A stretch of DNA of 64,000 nucleotides from Chlorocebus sabaeus (lineage: Eukaryota > Chordata > Mammalia > Primates > Cercopithecidae). The translations under genes were made by a program, and so were the position numbers. Positions 21,550-34,460 of the stretch are shown one piece after another; position 1 is the stretch's first letter, and each line of letters opens with the position of its first letter. The stretch lies in assembly GCF_047675955.1 (NCBI RefSeq), contig NC_132912.1:14668500-14732499 (forward strand), given 5' to 3'. The notes under the pieces are model-generated. The model worked only from the letters and a program-made list of their open reading frames with translations, was not told where the DNA came from and made no database searches.

Positions 21550-22050
21550 AATGTGAAAATAAAGAGAATGAAAATCCAAAGGCTAAGTTAACTGAAAAAT
21601 CATGTAGCTGCAACATTTGTTTAAATATCTTAAATATCACCGCATGATTAAGGCTCAAAATTATCAAACAATAAGGCATATATAATAAATTACACCAAAC
21701 ATTCCTCAGACACTATCTGCATTGATCTTTTAACAACAAGAACGCCTGCAACCCGAACTGAATTGAGAATTACAAACCTCGCAGAGGGTGACTCAGGGAA
21801 CCCATCACAGCCAGTCTGATTTCAACACACTGTCCCATGGAAAAACGTGCTCCTCGGCGAAACCCGGAATGCACTACATACACCTCTGTGCAGCTACAAG
21901 TGTCTGAAAAACTCAACCGCAGTTTCGTTCTAGTTAATCATAGACAAGAAGGCTACACACTTCCAGAAAAGGCTATCTCTGTCCTTCACCATGGATAATC
22001 TCCATGACGCCAAACCCAAACAGACAACGGCCTCTGACCTTGACCTCGTT
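21550..22050. other. FAM107B intron, no feature recognised
   Basis: Unique-looking sequence between two L2 fragments of opposite orientation. Confidence 0.45.
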
Positions 22051-22054
22051 ATTA

Positions 22055-22640
22055 CAGTTGGGGAGGAGCTGGAGGGAATGTGACAGAAGAGCCGGCCAGG
22101 GATCAGCAGCAGGAAGAGCGCATGCAAAGGCCACAGGGTAGGAGGGTGCCTTCGGGGGACGAGAAACAGCAAAGCAGCCAGGGTGGCCGCATGGGAGGGA
22201 GGGATGGTGAGGATATAGCGTGTGGGAACTTCAACACCAGTGCTGGCATTCTGGTCTTCACCCTGAGGGCCATGGGGAGCCATTCCCAGGTTCTGAGCAG
22301 CGTAATGACAGTATCTGACTCATGAGTTAAAAGATTACTCCAGCTCCTAGGTTTAGAACGGGCTGCAGGCAGGCAGGCAGGGAGTCAGGGTGGCAGCTGC
22401 AAGGGTCATCCAAGTGAGAGATGCTTTAGACTCACACAACAGCAGCACAGGTAGGCGGAGAGCCTGATTCAAGATGTATTTTAAAGGTAAAGTCTCTGGG
22501 ACTTCCTGAAGGACTGGACACGAGGCGTGAAAAGCACAGAGGAATCAAGGATGACTCAGAAGTTTCTGGCCTGAGCAACCAGAAGGCTCAAGTTGCCATG
22601 ACAGGAGGCTGAAAGAGCAAGTGGATCTGGGACGTGTCGA
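22055..22640 (-). mobile_element. L2 LINE fragment
   Basis: Reads as the complement of L2: GCGCATGCAAAGGCCACAGG, GGGCCATGGGGAGCCATTCC, GGATGACTCAGAAGTTTCTG, GGCCTGAGCAACCAGAAGG. The frames it carries are not coding. Confidence 0.6.
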
Positions 22641-22649
22641 GTCTGAGAT

Positions 22650-24390
22650 GTCTGAACGACACGGAAGAGGTGACAGCGAGAGGGCAAGTACAGCCATCGC
22701 TCAAGCCCGGGTGACTTGCTCTCCTTTACTTGACTGGCCCTCTGTGGCCTCAGGCTTTGCCTGCCCTCCGCTTTCCAGCCCCTCTTCCTCTGTCCCGCGC
22801 TCCCACTGCTCCCTCAACTAGAGACAGCACAAGATGTCCACTCCCAGCCTTTCCTGGAGGTCAGCGCTCGGGTGCAAACATGCCGTGGGCCTTGTTGCCA
22901 GGAGGGAGGTTGAGCTTCCAGTGTGTAGAAAGAAATGACTTTAGTTCTGAATCTAAGAAACATGCCTTAGCTTGGGACTTTTTTCTGACTTCTCTTTAGA
23001 CTTAGTTGCTTGGAAATCTTTCTTCTCCATAGCACCAGTGGGGTGAGGGGCACCCGAGCCTGTCTCCTGTTAGAGAGACACAGGCACTGGGAGCCGGTGC
23101 AGGTGGGGAGGGCTGTGGTTGACTTTTCAGACACTTGTGGTTGCACAGAGGCGTCTGTAGTGCATTTAGGATTTCAGCCCAGGAGCACGTTTTTCCGTGG
23201 GACAGTGTGCTGAAGTATACGTATATGCTGTCAACACAGGGGCAAACATCTTCCTTCTTTTTCACTGGTTTGTCCTTCTTCACAACTGGAGCTGGCAAAG
23301 GGAGTGCACAGGAGCGTCTCAGTCTGAGTTAAGCATGGAGACCTTAAGCCCGTCCTCAGAACAGGTGGCAGGGTCCCTGCAGCTCCTCATGCACAGGTCA
23401 CAGTGGGGTCTGGGAAACAGTCATTTACTAACAAGGGGGTGAACGGGCCGGGAGCAATCCCCTCCTTGAGTCTCTGCACTCAGGGCAGTGGTGCTGGGAG
23501 AACCATGTGGGATCTGGGTTCCAGCTGCTTCTCAGTGACACCCCATCCTGGACCTGTGACTAGCACATGGCAATAACCATCACAATGACCTTCTTCAAAG
23601 CTCTCTTCCTTCTGCCAGCCATCTTGCTCACTGCTACCAACGCTGGAAAATACAACTCTGGTATAAGGGAACTCTTGCACCTCACAAATCCTATCTTCCA
23701 ATCAAGCTGAAACCAATACTCTTGCTCCGCACATCCTCGCACCCCACCTTCCTCCACCAGCGTGCTCACAGCAGCACTGCTCCCTCCGAAGGCATGTTGA
23801 GCCTTTTCCCACTGCAGCCCTGGACCTCCACAGAGCCAAACTCACACATCTGGCAGATCGAAATAAATGCCACATCTGCCCGGACACCTTCCCAAATTCC
23901 ATGGGATGTTCTTTGTTCTCTCTTCCTAGTATTCGTCGACCACTACCTTTGTATTACAGCAACGTGAATATAAATCTTATCCTCTCTTCACTGCAAAGAA
24001 CATGTCTGGTTTATGTTCCTATTCCTTTGACCCCTTGGACTTGTTCAGTAAGTATTACCTAAATGAAGTAACAAAGGCATGGGCTAATGACAGAGGGTGC
24101 CCCTGAGCCATTTGGATTCCACCGCTACAAGGTACAGTGCAGAAAGTGGGGCCGAGCGGCCAGGTACCTTTCCTCACTGGGCAACAAGAATCCAGGAGCC
24201 TGAGAGTAAAGATGCGGTAGAAATGTCTAGAGGTACAAGTACTTTGCAGGTAAATATTATTGACATGAAACATCGTTTCTAGAAATAAACACAAAGATAA
24301 TCTTGTCACAGTCACTTCATTGGTCACGTAACTTACTCAAAGTCATTTTTTTTTTTTTAAATGTATCAAGTCAATTAAGGAAAACCAGGA
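22650..24390. other. FAM107B intron, moderately GC-rich, not assigned
   Basis: Many short overlapping frames on both strands but none with recognisable protein content or good codon structure. No CpG clustering that would mark a promoter. Confidence 0.4.
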
Positions 24391-24394
24391 CCAG

Positions 24395-24565
24395 CTCAGT
24401 GAAGGAGAAATAAAACTGGTTTGAGATCCTGGACAAAGTTTAACTTCCCTGACCCCCAGTTCTATGTGTAAAACGAATGTTGTAAAAATTGAGTAAAATG
24501 TGTATGCAAGGGCTCTCTCTAATCCCTGGCACAAACATGAGAACTCAATAGAAGCTATTATAAGC
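24395..24565 (+). mobile_element. MIR SINE
   Basis: Sense MIR signature: ACTTCCCTGACCCCCAGTTC, then GTGTAAAACGAATG, then CCCTGGCACAAACATGAGAA and CTCAATAGAAGCTATTA. Confidence 0.65.
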
Positions 24566-24569
24566 CCAA

Positions 24570-26595
24570 CTATGTGACGAGCAACATTTCATACTTTATT
24601 TAGAGGCCTGGAAATCTCTGTATAGGAAACTCTACTTCTCTGGGCTTCGATTTCTTCAAAAATGTTATTTCAGTTGAATGACCCGCAGACTTTCTCACTG
24701 ATAACGTTCAATGGTTCTTGAACCCATTCAGGCCACTAACATAAGAAGCTGCTGCAAAGTCTAAAAAGGTCTGTCTACCACACTGCCAAGGTGCTGCATG
24801 AAGTTCTGAATGGCTCCAGTCGTTCAGAGTAGGGCAGGAAACAGGCAGCCCTGATGACAAGAGCCTCTCGTGCTGTTCAGAACGGAGGGGACTCACTTAC
24901 AGATTTTTAAGCTAATGAATAATAAAAGACAATTGTATTTCAGACAGATACACTATGCACTGAAAAATGCTGCCTGAAGAGAATTCTACCTTTAATTTCC
25001 ACTAAGTAACACATGGAAGTCATTATTTGACTCTACTATCCCAGAGAATTGGGAAATCCCATGCTTACAGATGGATTTTGAGTCCTTGCTTTTCATGTTT
25101 TTCCCTTTCCAAAGTTCACTCTGGGCCCAGCTCTCTGGCTATCCCGGGTACTTCTGTTGACTGCTTTCCAGAGGTGAATTACCATTCCCTCGGAAAACTT
25201 TCACAACTGGGCTGATAAAACAAACGCAGACCGCAGCTGGCTTGCCCCAGCAGACTGCTCTGGCTCCATATCTGCATATTTCTACATCAAACAGATACAA
25301 GAAATTCAAAACTTAATCCTATAAGATTTAAAAATCAGAACTTAGAGATTATGCTAACTTTCATGTTTACCTAAATATTTAAGATCTAATTCTATCTAGA
25401 AGCACTAACACTTGAATCCTTTCTAAAACAATCTCTTGGCAAATGGTAATGTGTACAGTTTACAGGTGTCTACCACCAACCAAAACGAAACAAACTTTTG
25501 AACTGCCATAACTTCTGGAAAGTTGAAAGTAATTCCAAGGTATTTTTGGAGAATCTGTTTTCTAAGCTGTCTCTAAGATTCTGGCAACCCTCTGGCAATA
25601 CCCTGAGAAACCCAAGTTACGTAAGGTGGAGGCGGCAAACTCCAGGCCAGGTCAGCCTGAAAACGGAAAGACACGGCTCGGATCCAAAGCCTCCCTCTCA
25701 GCACCCACAGTTTCCAGACAGGCAGGAGTCTGAGTTCCAGTAAGAATTTTTACCAAAGTGCAGTTGGTTTCATCACAAACTCCTGACTCGCCTGGCCCTA
25801 AGGCAAACCTAAAAATTTCCATCTTAGACCAGGAGACAGTGGCATCACCTGGTACTCAAAGGCAACAGACAAGTGCCCAGGGGATTTCTGTGGCCACCAA
25901 CCTGGTGCACTAAGGCTTAGAAACGATGTCCCACCAGAGTCTTATGCCTAAGTGCAGAAATGTTATTGTTTCATCTCTGCCAAGCCCCACTACAGCTGTA
26001 GGACAGTCCCCTGTGGCTTCCAGGATGGTCATTTAAAACAATGACGAGCTCAACAAATTTGCTGCCAATATGCTGTTGTACAAATGCCAAACAGCGAGGC
26101 TCTTGGGAAAGTATCACATTCATTTTCTCATCAGTTTTTTTCATCCCCCGAAAATGTATTTTTACAAATAAGGCACATATTTTATATTTAGAAAATGGCA
26201 GAGGAGGAGGGAGTGAGGAGAGTACTACGGAAGGCAAGAAATATCCGACAGACATCTGTCTACAGCAACCAGAAGCTGGCCCAAGTGATGTGGGAACGAC
26301 CAGTAGGTGGCGACGGCTCCTCAACTAATGAGGTGTCCAGAGCCGGAATGGCAGGTCCGCTTTCCTCAGGACAGCCAGAGTGGGGCAGCCATGCCCGCTC
26401 TGCCCTCCTGCACTGTAGTCAAAGCACACCCCAAAAGCAGTTGGCCATTCTGAGAGAGGCGGTGAAAGAAATCCATTTTGGAGTTGGTGTCCATGTCACC
26501 TGGGGGTATATGTAAGCTTCCCCCGTCACTTGGTCCTCATATGGCCCACGAGGTCGGGGTCATGACTCCCCAGTCTCCAAATGAGGCTGACAGCT
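24570..26595. other. FAM107B intron, unique sequence with a CTCF-like motif
   Basis: No repeat family or gene recognised. A CTCF-like core lies at 26300-26313. Confidence 0.4.
26300..26313 (+). promoter_or_regulatory. Candidate CTCF core motif
   Basis: CCAGTAGGTGGCGA matches the CTCF consensus CCASYAGRKGGCRS at 13 of 14 positions. Motif match only; occupancy is unknown. Confidence 0.4.
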
Positions 26596-26599
26596 TCAA

Positions 26600-27115
26600 G
26601 AGCATGGGTTAGAGTGGGGCTCCCTGCATCTGCATTCCAGCTTCCTCACTTGCTCTAAGTGTGATCTTGGGTAAAACAGCAACAATGAAAAAGGACTGAT
26701 AGATATCAGAGGGTTGCTATGAAGAGTAAATAAGAAATGCACCCACTGGGCTGTGGTGGCTCACACCTGTAATTCCAGCTCTTTGGGAGGCTGAGGCGGG
26801 CGGATCATGAGGTCCAGAGATGGAGACCACCCTGGCTAACATGGTGAAACCCTCTACTAAAAATACAAAAATTAGTTGGGTGTGGTGGCGCGTTCCTGTA
26901 ATACCAGCTACTTGGGAGGCTAAGGCAGGAGAATCACTTGAACCCAGGAGGCGGGGGTTGTAGTGGACTGAGATTACATCACCACACTCCAGCCTGGAGA
27001 CAGAGCGAGACTTTGCCTCAAAAAAAAAAAAAAAAAAAAAAAAAAAGAAATGCACCAAACACAATGTCTACAACACAGTAAGACTTCAACAGATGTCACC
27101 TGCTATGAGTGCTGT
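26600..27115 (+). mobile_element. MIR SINE split by an Alu
   Basis: The left part (26600-26741) reads GGTTAGAGTGGGGCTCCCTG, then TGATCTTGGGTAAAAC. The right part (27057-27115) continues with CACAATGTCTACAACACAGT. The Alu and its target duplication interrupt it. Confidence 0.6.
26729..27056 (+). mobile_element. Alu with 12-bp target duplication
   Basis: Two-arm Alu (about 26743-27044) with A28 tail. AAGAAATGCACC flanks both sides. Nested in a MIR. Confidence 0.9.
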
Positions 27116-27409
27116 CACTGGCAACGAATAAGAATAAATTAGTAACAATAACGCTGTCACTTGCTGCCCAAGGCTACCCAGATTTGACCTTGAGTCTGTG
27201 TAATTCCAAAAGCAAGCTCTTAGGCACTCCATGGGCTGGGATGACGATGGAGGAACCAGGTTTGAGTTTAACAGAATGATTGCCTGTCTCTCAACAGGAC
27301 GTTGGAAGCTTTCTAATATCACAGCTTTACGATCCCAAACAGAAAACATCTTGCAATGGATGACACTAAAGTTAGATGGGAGGCAGGAAAGACAAATTTC
27401 ATTCAAACA

Positions 27410-27905
27410 TATTAATATAAATGTTTTTTATAACAATGTTTATGGTAGTGCCATTCATAATAGTCCCAAACTGGAGGCAACTCAAATGTCCACTAACAGT
27501 AGGATGGGTAAGTAAACAGCGGTGTGCTGACACAGTAGAATACTACACAGCAATGAGAATGAATCAACAATTCTGCAAGCAAAGCACAGCTGAATCTCAC
27601 AAACACAATGTTGAGCAAACAAAGCCAGATGCAGAAGAGTATATACTGCATGCATCCATGTACATAATGTTCAAAACCAGGCAAAAGCAACCTTTGATGT
27701 TAGGTGTCAGGATAACGGTTATTTTGGGAGTGAACAGACGGCAGTACAAATGGGGCTTCCAGGGTCTGGAAAAGATTGTTTCTGGATTATACAGATTCTG
27801 GTGACACAGGTGTGTTCCCTCTGAAAATTCACCCTCAATCAGTACACGTTTTTGGTGCATGCCCCCCTCTGCACGTGTAAGAGTACATGTTCAACAGCTA
27901 TTAAA
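27410..27905 (+). mobile_element. Old L1 (L1M/L1ME-type) 3' end
   Basis: Sense L1 3' phrases: TAATAGTCCCAAACTGGAGG, CAACTCAAATGTCCACTAAC, GAATACTACACAGCAATGAG, CAGATGCAGAAGAGTATATA. The 127-codon frame here is L1 remnant, not a host gene. Confidence 0.75.
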
Positions 27906-27997
27906 ATTACTATCCAGAAGTCACTTGGTAGCTGCTGCATTATGACAATTCTGTCATTTCATCCATCTTAAACTGTGCACAACCCATGGGAAGTTAC

Positions 27998-28180
27998 ACA
28001 GCATAATGGAAAAAAGCATCAGGCTTGAAGACCACCCATCTTGAATGAGAATCCCTTGTTAGGTCATTCATCAATTATGTGATTTTATAAAATTATTTAA
28101 CTTGAGTCTTGATTTCCTCAAGTGGAAATCAGAGCTAGTACACTTGCATGTGCAGAGTTGATCTCAGCACTCTCAAAAAC
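27998..28180 (+). mobile_element. MIR SINE
   Basis: Sense MIR: CACAGCATAATGGAAAAAAG at the 5' end, then TATGTGATTTTATAAAATTA and GATTTCCTCAAGTGGAAATC. Strongly diverged. Confidence 0.55.
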
Positions 28181-28199
28181 TCATGGAAAACATCTACCA

Positions 28200-31165
28200 T
28201 CCATAGTACTTGCACACATGACAGAAGCTCAACAAAGTGGGCAAATAGTCCCAACAAACTAATTCAATACCCCAACTCTCTGTTAATGTTCCATCAACAT
28301 GAAAGTGAATGACCATATACCACAAGTACACTAGTTTAGACAAAGAATAATGACAAACCCAGTCTTGGCCTCTGTTCATTTTTCCAATGTGGACAGGGAG
28401 GGATGACAGAGAGGGGACAGGGAGGGAGAAAGTGTTGTGGAAGAAAGGCAATGACTGGAGCAGGATCTCACAGAGGCTTGTGCCAAAGTTGAGTAATCCA
28501 AGACCCAGCTGCTATCTGTCAGAAGAAAGTGAGGCTGATGGTCAACCAATGACAGTTTGGGTTGCTTTCCATGGAAACTAGCAAATTACTCCTGCAACTA
28601 AATTTCTTCGGCCTTACACCTCCCCGAAGTCTCAATCTTGGCTAAAAAGAGGCATTTTCTATATTGTCCAAATATATCATGATCAAAGCCAAAGTTAAAA
28701 AAAATAAAGCAGCTCTTGCATAATCTAGTTTTGCCAGGAAATTGGATATTCAAATAAACTTAGAAAAGACTGAAGACAAAATATAGAGAGAAAATGAAAA
28801 CAAAAACAAAAATACTCTAGGGTGTGAGAACAAGAAGTCTCTAGATAGAAGAAAACTAATAGAAAATAAAAAGTCATTCAATTCCTAGCTCAGGGGAGGA
28901 GGTAAAAATGGTTTAAGGGATGAATAAAATCCTTCAAGGGCCCACAGCCAACTATAACAGCCCTTTGTCTCGGCAAGAGGCTGATCCTTGGTGACTTTTT
29001 TCACTCCGTTGAAAGTCCTAGGACTGCAGATAAGACACAAAGCCCACACCCTCACTTCCTCCCCTCCTGTGCAGATTCCAGAATTCCCTGGTAGACTGCA
29101 GAACTACCCTCATCCTGTGAGTAGTAAGTGGTGGGAGGGAGGAATGTCCCCTAGGCTCGGCCAACAGCAGCACATCTATGGGAGAAACGAGAAGGGTGAC
29201 CAGACGTCTGCCATCTTCACCGTATGGAGGTGACACACAGTTGGAGCCTGCTCTGCTGTGCAGCTCTGGGTGCCCCAGCCTAGTCAGTCCCATCTGAGGC
29301 CCCAAAGCGCAGAATGTTTATCAACCAAACAGGTGCATTTGGGCTTATTCCCAGGACAATGGCTGGGCCTGAGAACTATTCTAGAGAAATTTCCCCCTGA
29401 GAAGGGCCTTGGCTAACGTTCCCCAGACCAACTGCTCCCCAGGCGCTGGCAGTGTCACTTGGCCTGTCAGGTGTTATTTCCAGTAAGAAGTGCCTGTGCC
29501 TCTGGCCCTCAAGGTCTGCCCCCAAGGGCTGTGATCAGTGGTCAGTAACAGACAACAAGTGTCATTCTTCAAATATTCACAGCAACAGCATGTTACTATC
29601 CACATGACAGTACACACCCGGGGGGCTTTCCTCAGGTCATCCAGGGCTCCCTTCTTTGGTGACACTCTCCTGGGCCTCTCCTGGGTCTGGGGCCGGTGTC
29701 CATCTCCTTGCTGATGCAAAGGCAGCCCCTGGACCACCCTCCCCCCATCCTCTCCCACCTTTCTGCCCACACTTCCTCTTCCCTCCCTTTAACGCCACCA
29801 GCAGCCCAGGCAGGTGGCCACAGCCCTGTCCTCTTCTCTCGGTCATGCCTCTGGAGACCCCACACACCTTTACGCCTTCTGCTCCATGAGCTGTTTCTGA
29901 AGTGTGTGTGAAGATCGTTCCTGCCTTCCCGAGCTCTGGCTCTGAAATACCAACTTCGTACTAGAATGTTCACCTCAGAATCAACAGACATCGAGTTGAG
30001 CTCCACCTTACTCGCCATTTACTAAAGGCCTCCCGGGGCCAGACACTGCCCAGGTGCTGGAGAGGACACTGAAAGGACAGAGCCGACCCCACCCCAGAGG
30101 GCCTACACTGCAGCGGAAGTCATCCCAGGCAAATTTGAGTTGGAGCTATTGTTTCTCAAAAGCGACAGAGACGACAGCACACACATCATTCTTCGGCTGA
30201 GAAACAATCCCTCGCAGTCTTCCCTTAACTTCCTTATTTCTCCAAAAGGTTCTATCTCACAGGTTTCAACCCTACGTGCAGAATCGATCATCAGTTCCCT
30301 TCCATAAACACATCTGAAAATCATGCCCTATCACCAGCCGCTCATCCCTCATCCCGGGAATGATGCACTTGGCTTCTCCACGGCCTCCATCCCCCCGGCT
30401 GCCTTTCCCCCTAATCCAGCTGCATCCTCAGTCAAATCCAATGAGCTAACTCATTTCATCAGATCAGGGCCACCGAGCCGAGCATCAGTGGTCACCTCAG
30501 GGGAGGATGCTAAACTGCTTGGCCTTCTGTGGCCCCCTTCTCCATAGAGGAGTCCTCAATTACCTTTTCAAATGTGTGGTTCTTAACTCTCTGGCACCAA
30601 CTCCAGCCAGCCAGTACACACCAAGCCCACGCACGTTCTCATCTCCACCCCTGCTCCCTATTTCCTCCTGGGCAGAAATCCGCCCCCGCTGGCCAGTCAA
30701 ACTCCAGGCACCTTGCAAAGACCAGCTCACAGCCTGCCTCCCCCAGTCTTCCTGGGGCCTCTCCTTCGGAGACATCTCCTCCTGTCTGAACTGCTGTGGA
30801 AGAACTGCACTGGACGCCCCTTGCCCCAGGCACTTCCCCACCCGGTGAGCTAATTTCCCACGTGTTTCCACATTGTCTCCCCTTGAAGGACACAGAAGTG
30901 AATCTCTGCAGAAGGGAAAAGACCTGAGTGACTTCCATCCTCTCCCCTCTGCTCTGGCACGACGGCTTGTACATAGGCCACACAAAGTAGCAGTGGTCTC
31001 ACAGTGACTAGCAGACACAAGAGTTAGGAGAAAGCTGGAGCCGCCAACTCGTTGTGCCTCTGGCTGACCTCCAGAGGCCTGCAAACCTCTGGTCTTACCC
31101 CCTATATTGCCTTCCCCACCCCTGGGCTGTATGTCATACTGTGTGCACCTTATCAAAATTTACTG
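28200..31165. other. FAM107B intron, repeat-poor, GC-rich from about 29.4 to 31.1 kb
   Basis: Nearly 3 kb without a recognisable Alu. 29.4-31.1 kb is C-rich on the plus strand and yields several long frames (198 codons on minus at 30560-31156) because GC-rich DNA has few stops. None has recognisable protein sequence. It may contain old L2-like or regulatory DNA. Confidence 0.45.
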
Positions 31166-31169
31166 AATG

Positions 31170-31302
31170 GGCCGGGCATGGTGGCTTATGCCTGTAATCC
31201 CAGCACTTTGAGAGGCTGAAGCAGGCGGATCACGTAAGGTCAGGAGTTTGAGAACAGCCTGGCCAACATGGGGAAACCCCGTCTCTACTTTAAAATATAT
31301 AC

Positions 31303-31336
<34 letters not shown>

Positions 31337-31500
31337 ATGAGCCAGGCATGGTGGCGCATACCTGTAGTCCCCGCTACTTAGGAGGCTGAGGCACAAGAAT
31401 CGCTTGAACCCAGGAGGCAGAGGCGGCAGTGAGCCAAGATCACGCCACTGCACTCCAGCCTGGGCAATGCAGCGAGACTTCATCTCAAAAAAACAAAAAA
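31170..31500 (+). mobile_element. Alu with an expanded TA/CA middle linker
   Basis: Both arms are present (starts GGGCCGGGCATGGTGGCTTA). The A-rich linker has become a TA/CA microsatellite at about 31293-31337. Confidence 0.9.
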
Positions 31501-31509
31501 AAAAGTATT

Positions 31510-34145
31510 GAGTGAACAGGATAACATGGGTAGCTTAGAGTATCCACATGTAGGAACTTACCCCACCAAGTCTTCCATGGCTCCCCCTCAGTGTTTTCCC
31601 TTTACTTTCCTGCAGGACTCCATTAATACCTCTCCTAGGATACTAAAGTCTGCTTCTATTAAAATTAAATTTGAAGTTGTCTTCTTTCTCACGTTAAGCC
31701 CATAAAGGGAAGGCCCAACTCACACTCATTTCTTAACCTCGCATACATTTCAGTCACATGGTGGGCAGCCGAAATTGACCAGATAATACTCACTTTACAT
31801 TTAGAAAGGCAGACATCGGATTTCCAAAAGGACCCAAAAACAGAGTAGGGAAGGTCAACCAATGCTTTAAACAAATTCTGTGTCTTCATTTGATCTCAAA
31901 AGAGCTCAGAACTAGTAAGACATACAATCTTCTTAACACATACCAGTACAGAGAACCAAATACCCATTTCTCTAACCATGCTTCCTCTTGAATAAGATGG
32001 CTCAAAAAAAAAATCCTCACTAAAAGTCCGTAACACTAATTGCTGTGTATGAATAGTGAGTCTTTTGCCAAAGAAAGAGAACTTAAGACTTTTGTCTGGT
32101 GGGAAATAGATATATTAGTACATTGGCTTGCATAAATATTCCCATGAAATAATTAGTAGTTCATTAACATGCAGCACATCAATCTGCAAAAACTTCTAAG
32201 CAATTGAAATCCTGCCAATTAATGGTTTCTTTAATAAGCGATTGCCTTAAACTCATTGGCCTTAAAATGGATAAATTACACTTATCACATAACATTTGAT
32301 AGATGACTATTAAGTGATTTGGAGTTTCTCTCTCCTATGTAAAGCAGCTTGATGAAATCTGAAATTCAAGGACTCTTGATTTCACCAGTGAAGCATATTC
32401 TGTGGTCTAACAGTGTCACCCAGTGGTAAAAGGTACAGTTTGGTGTTCAGGGGAGCTGTTGCTTTTTAAAAGAAATAACCGTCATACGTGTTTCTTTACT
32501 AAAAGGAAAATAAAAAAAACACTTTTTTGAATTGCAAGAAGAAAACCAGTACGTAAATTCAAAAAAACATGACTGGCAAAGAAGAGAGCAGCTCTTCATC
32601 CAAGGCCACTCTGAAGCCTTTGGAGACCACTCAGGAAGGAGCATGCCGTCCCGAGCTCAGGAGAGAGGCGTGGTGGTGTAGGACCCATGACTCAGAGAAG
32701 TGCAGGAGGAGCTGAAATTAGTCCATTCCCCAGGCCAAACGAGACACCACAGGCCACCCTCGCTCTCAGCTGCACTGTGTCCTTCCTGCTTTGCCCATCT
32801 GCCATGCAGCCACGATTGTCTAAAGTTCAGCTCTTTCAGGAAAAAAAAAGCAACCAATTCTGTTGCAAGGTTCACTATCTGATCCTAAAAACTTAAAACA
32901 AACAAACAAACAAAAAAAAAAAAACACAAAGAACTTTCATATGGTGAAGCTTAACTGAAATAATAAATTATTTAGCTTCCTTATCTGCAAAAAGAGAAGG
33001 CTGTGCCAGACGACCCTTGAGATCCCTTATTGGTGAAATGTTCTGATAACAGAGAAGAGTTTGGCTTATCTGCTGGTCTCCACCACACAAGCTTATAACC
33101 AAGAGCCCTACAGCTCTTGTTGACCCTGAGGGCCTGACTGATCTGTGGAGGGCCACACCTTGGCCTCCATTCACTCACCCCTGTTCCCAAGAACCAATGA
33201 CTTCTCTACATGAAGCCTACTTTGAGTAAGTTTTTAGGTATGCATGTTGAATTACCCAAGCTGCACCCACCCTCACTCCAAGTCCCCCGAGGAGAGACTC
33301 AACTGCTTGGCCCAGGATTACAGAGGCCCACACGGGAAGGTAGAGTGCAGCAGATGTTATTTAACCACAAGTCCGTATCCTAGGGCTCCCACAGTCAAGA
33401 AACACATTTTTTCAAAATCAAGACCCTTGAACTAGCAGCAATAGTCACCCATACCATATATGATAAACAAAAGTGAGTCAACGTTTATTCTTCTTTGCGT
33501 AAAATCACCTATACCAACACCTATACATTACAGCATCATTCGATTAATTCAAGTCTGAATCTCAGAAACTCTCCTGAAATCAAGCCACAGTTCAGCCCTA
33601 TTTTTCCTCCCTAGTTCTTCCTGACATACCTTTGCTTACTGTATAAATCCACGGATATTCTTCTTGCCTACTCCCACCAAAGCCCAAATACACATGAAAA
33701 AAGTTAACGATGAAGTTTTTCTTATTCCCTTACATTTAGAAAATCAGCATCTACACTCATAGACCACTTGTAAGAAGATAAATTTCTGCTACTCTCTTTC
33801 TGAAGAATTTGTTGGCAATGTGTAGCAAAAGGCCTTACCATGAAATAGCCTTGAACGTGGTTACTTCCACTTTTAGTGGAAGTAAAGAGATCAACAGAGA
33901 TGTAGACAAGTGTACATAGAATGATATTTATTCCGGCATGGTCTATGATAGTGGAAAAAATGGAAGCCATTTAAATATCTAATAATGGAATACAATGCAG
34001 CTTAAAATAATTCCTTATTAGAATCAATAATGAAAGGGAAAATATTCACAAGGCACTAAATAGGAGAAAAACATCAGGTTCCCAACAGTATGCCCTTTAC
34101 TTTGGAAAATAAATGCCTACATGCGTGTCTGTGTGTACAAATGCA
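31510..34145. other. FAM107B intron, mostly unique
   Basis: Only short simple repeats were recognised, for example a CAAA/A-rich run at about 32894-32925. Weak old-LINE phrases near 33910-34110 (TCTAATAATGGAATACAATG) suggest a degraded L1. No gene. Confidence 0.4.
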
Positions 34146-34149
34146 CAGC

Positions 34150-34290
34150 ACAGTGATCCTCAAAGTGTCATCCCAGGGTCCGAGGCATCGGCACCACCAT
34201 GGAATTAGCTAAATGCAAATACCTGAGATGCAGTGAATCAGGGTCTCTTGGGGGTGGCCCCGGCAACCTGTGTTTTCATCATGTTTGCTA
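34150..34290 (+). mobile_element. MER5A-like hAT-Charlie MITE
   Basis: Starts CAGTGATCCTCAAAGTGTCA, with AAATGCAAATACCTGAGATG, CAGTGAATCAGGGTCTCTTG and GGGGGTGGCCCCGGCAACCT, which follow the MER5A consensus. The 3' terminal inverted repeat is lost. Confidence 0.7.
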
Positions 34291-34291
34291 A

Positions 34292-34460
34292 GTGTCATAT
34301 AACCTTTGTGGTAGACATTAAATTTATTCCATTGTACAGACAGGAAAATTAAGGCCCAGCGAGGCCAGGTGACTTGCCTAATCTACAAAGCTAATCAAGT
34401 GGCAGCATCACGCAGCCAGCTCCAGAGTCCATGCTCTGAGGCGCTTCGCTACAGCGCCTC
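34292..34460 (-). mobile_element. MIR SINE
   Basis: Complement of MIR: CATTGTACAGACAGGAAAAT, then CCAGGTGACTTGCCTAATC, CCAGAGTCCATGCTCTGAGG and a tRNA-related end. Confidence 0.7.

Noticed and set aside
27421..27804. 127-codon plus frame
   Set aside because: It is a remnant of an old L1 3' end. No intact LINE protein motif remains.
30560..31156. 198-codon minus-strand open frame
   Set aside because: It lies in GC-rich intron where stops are rare. The translation shows no domain, signal or family resemblance, and other frames in the same segment are also open.
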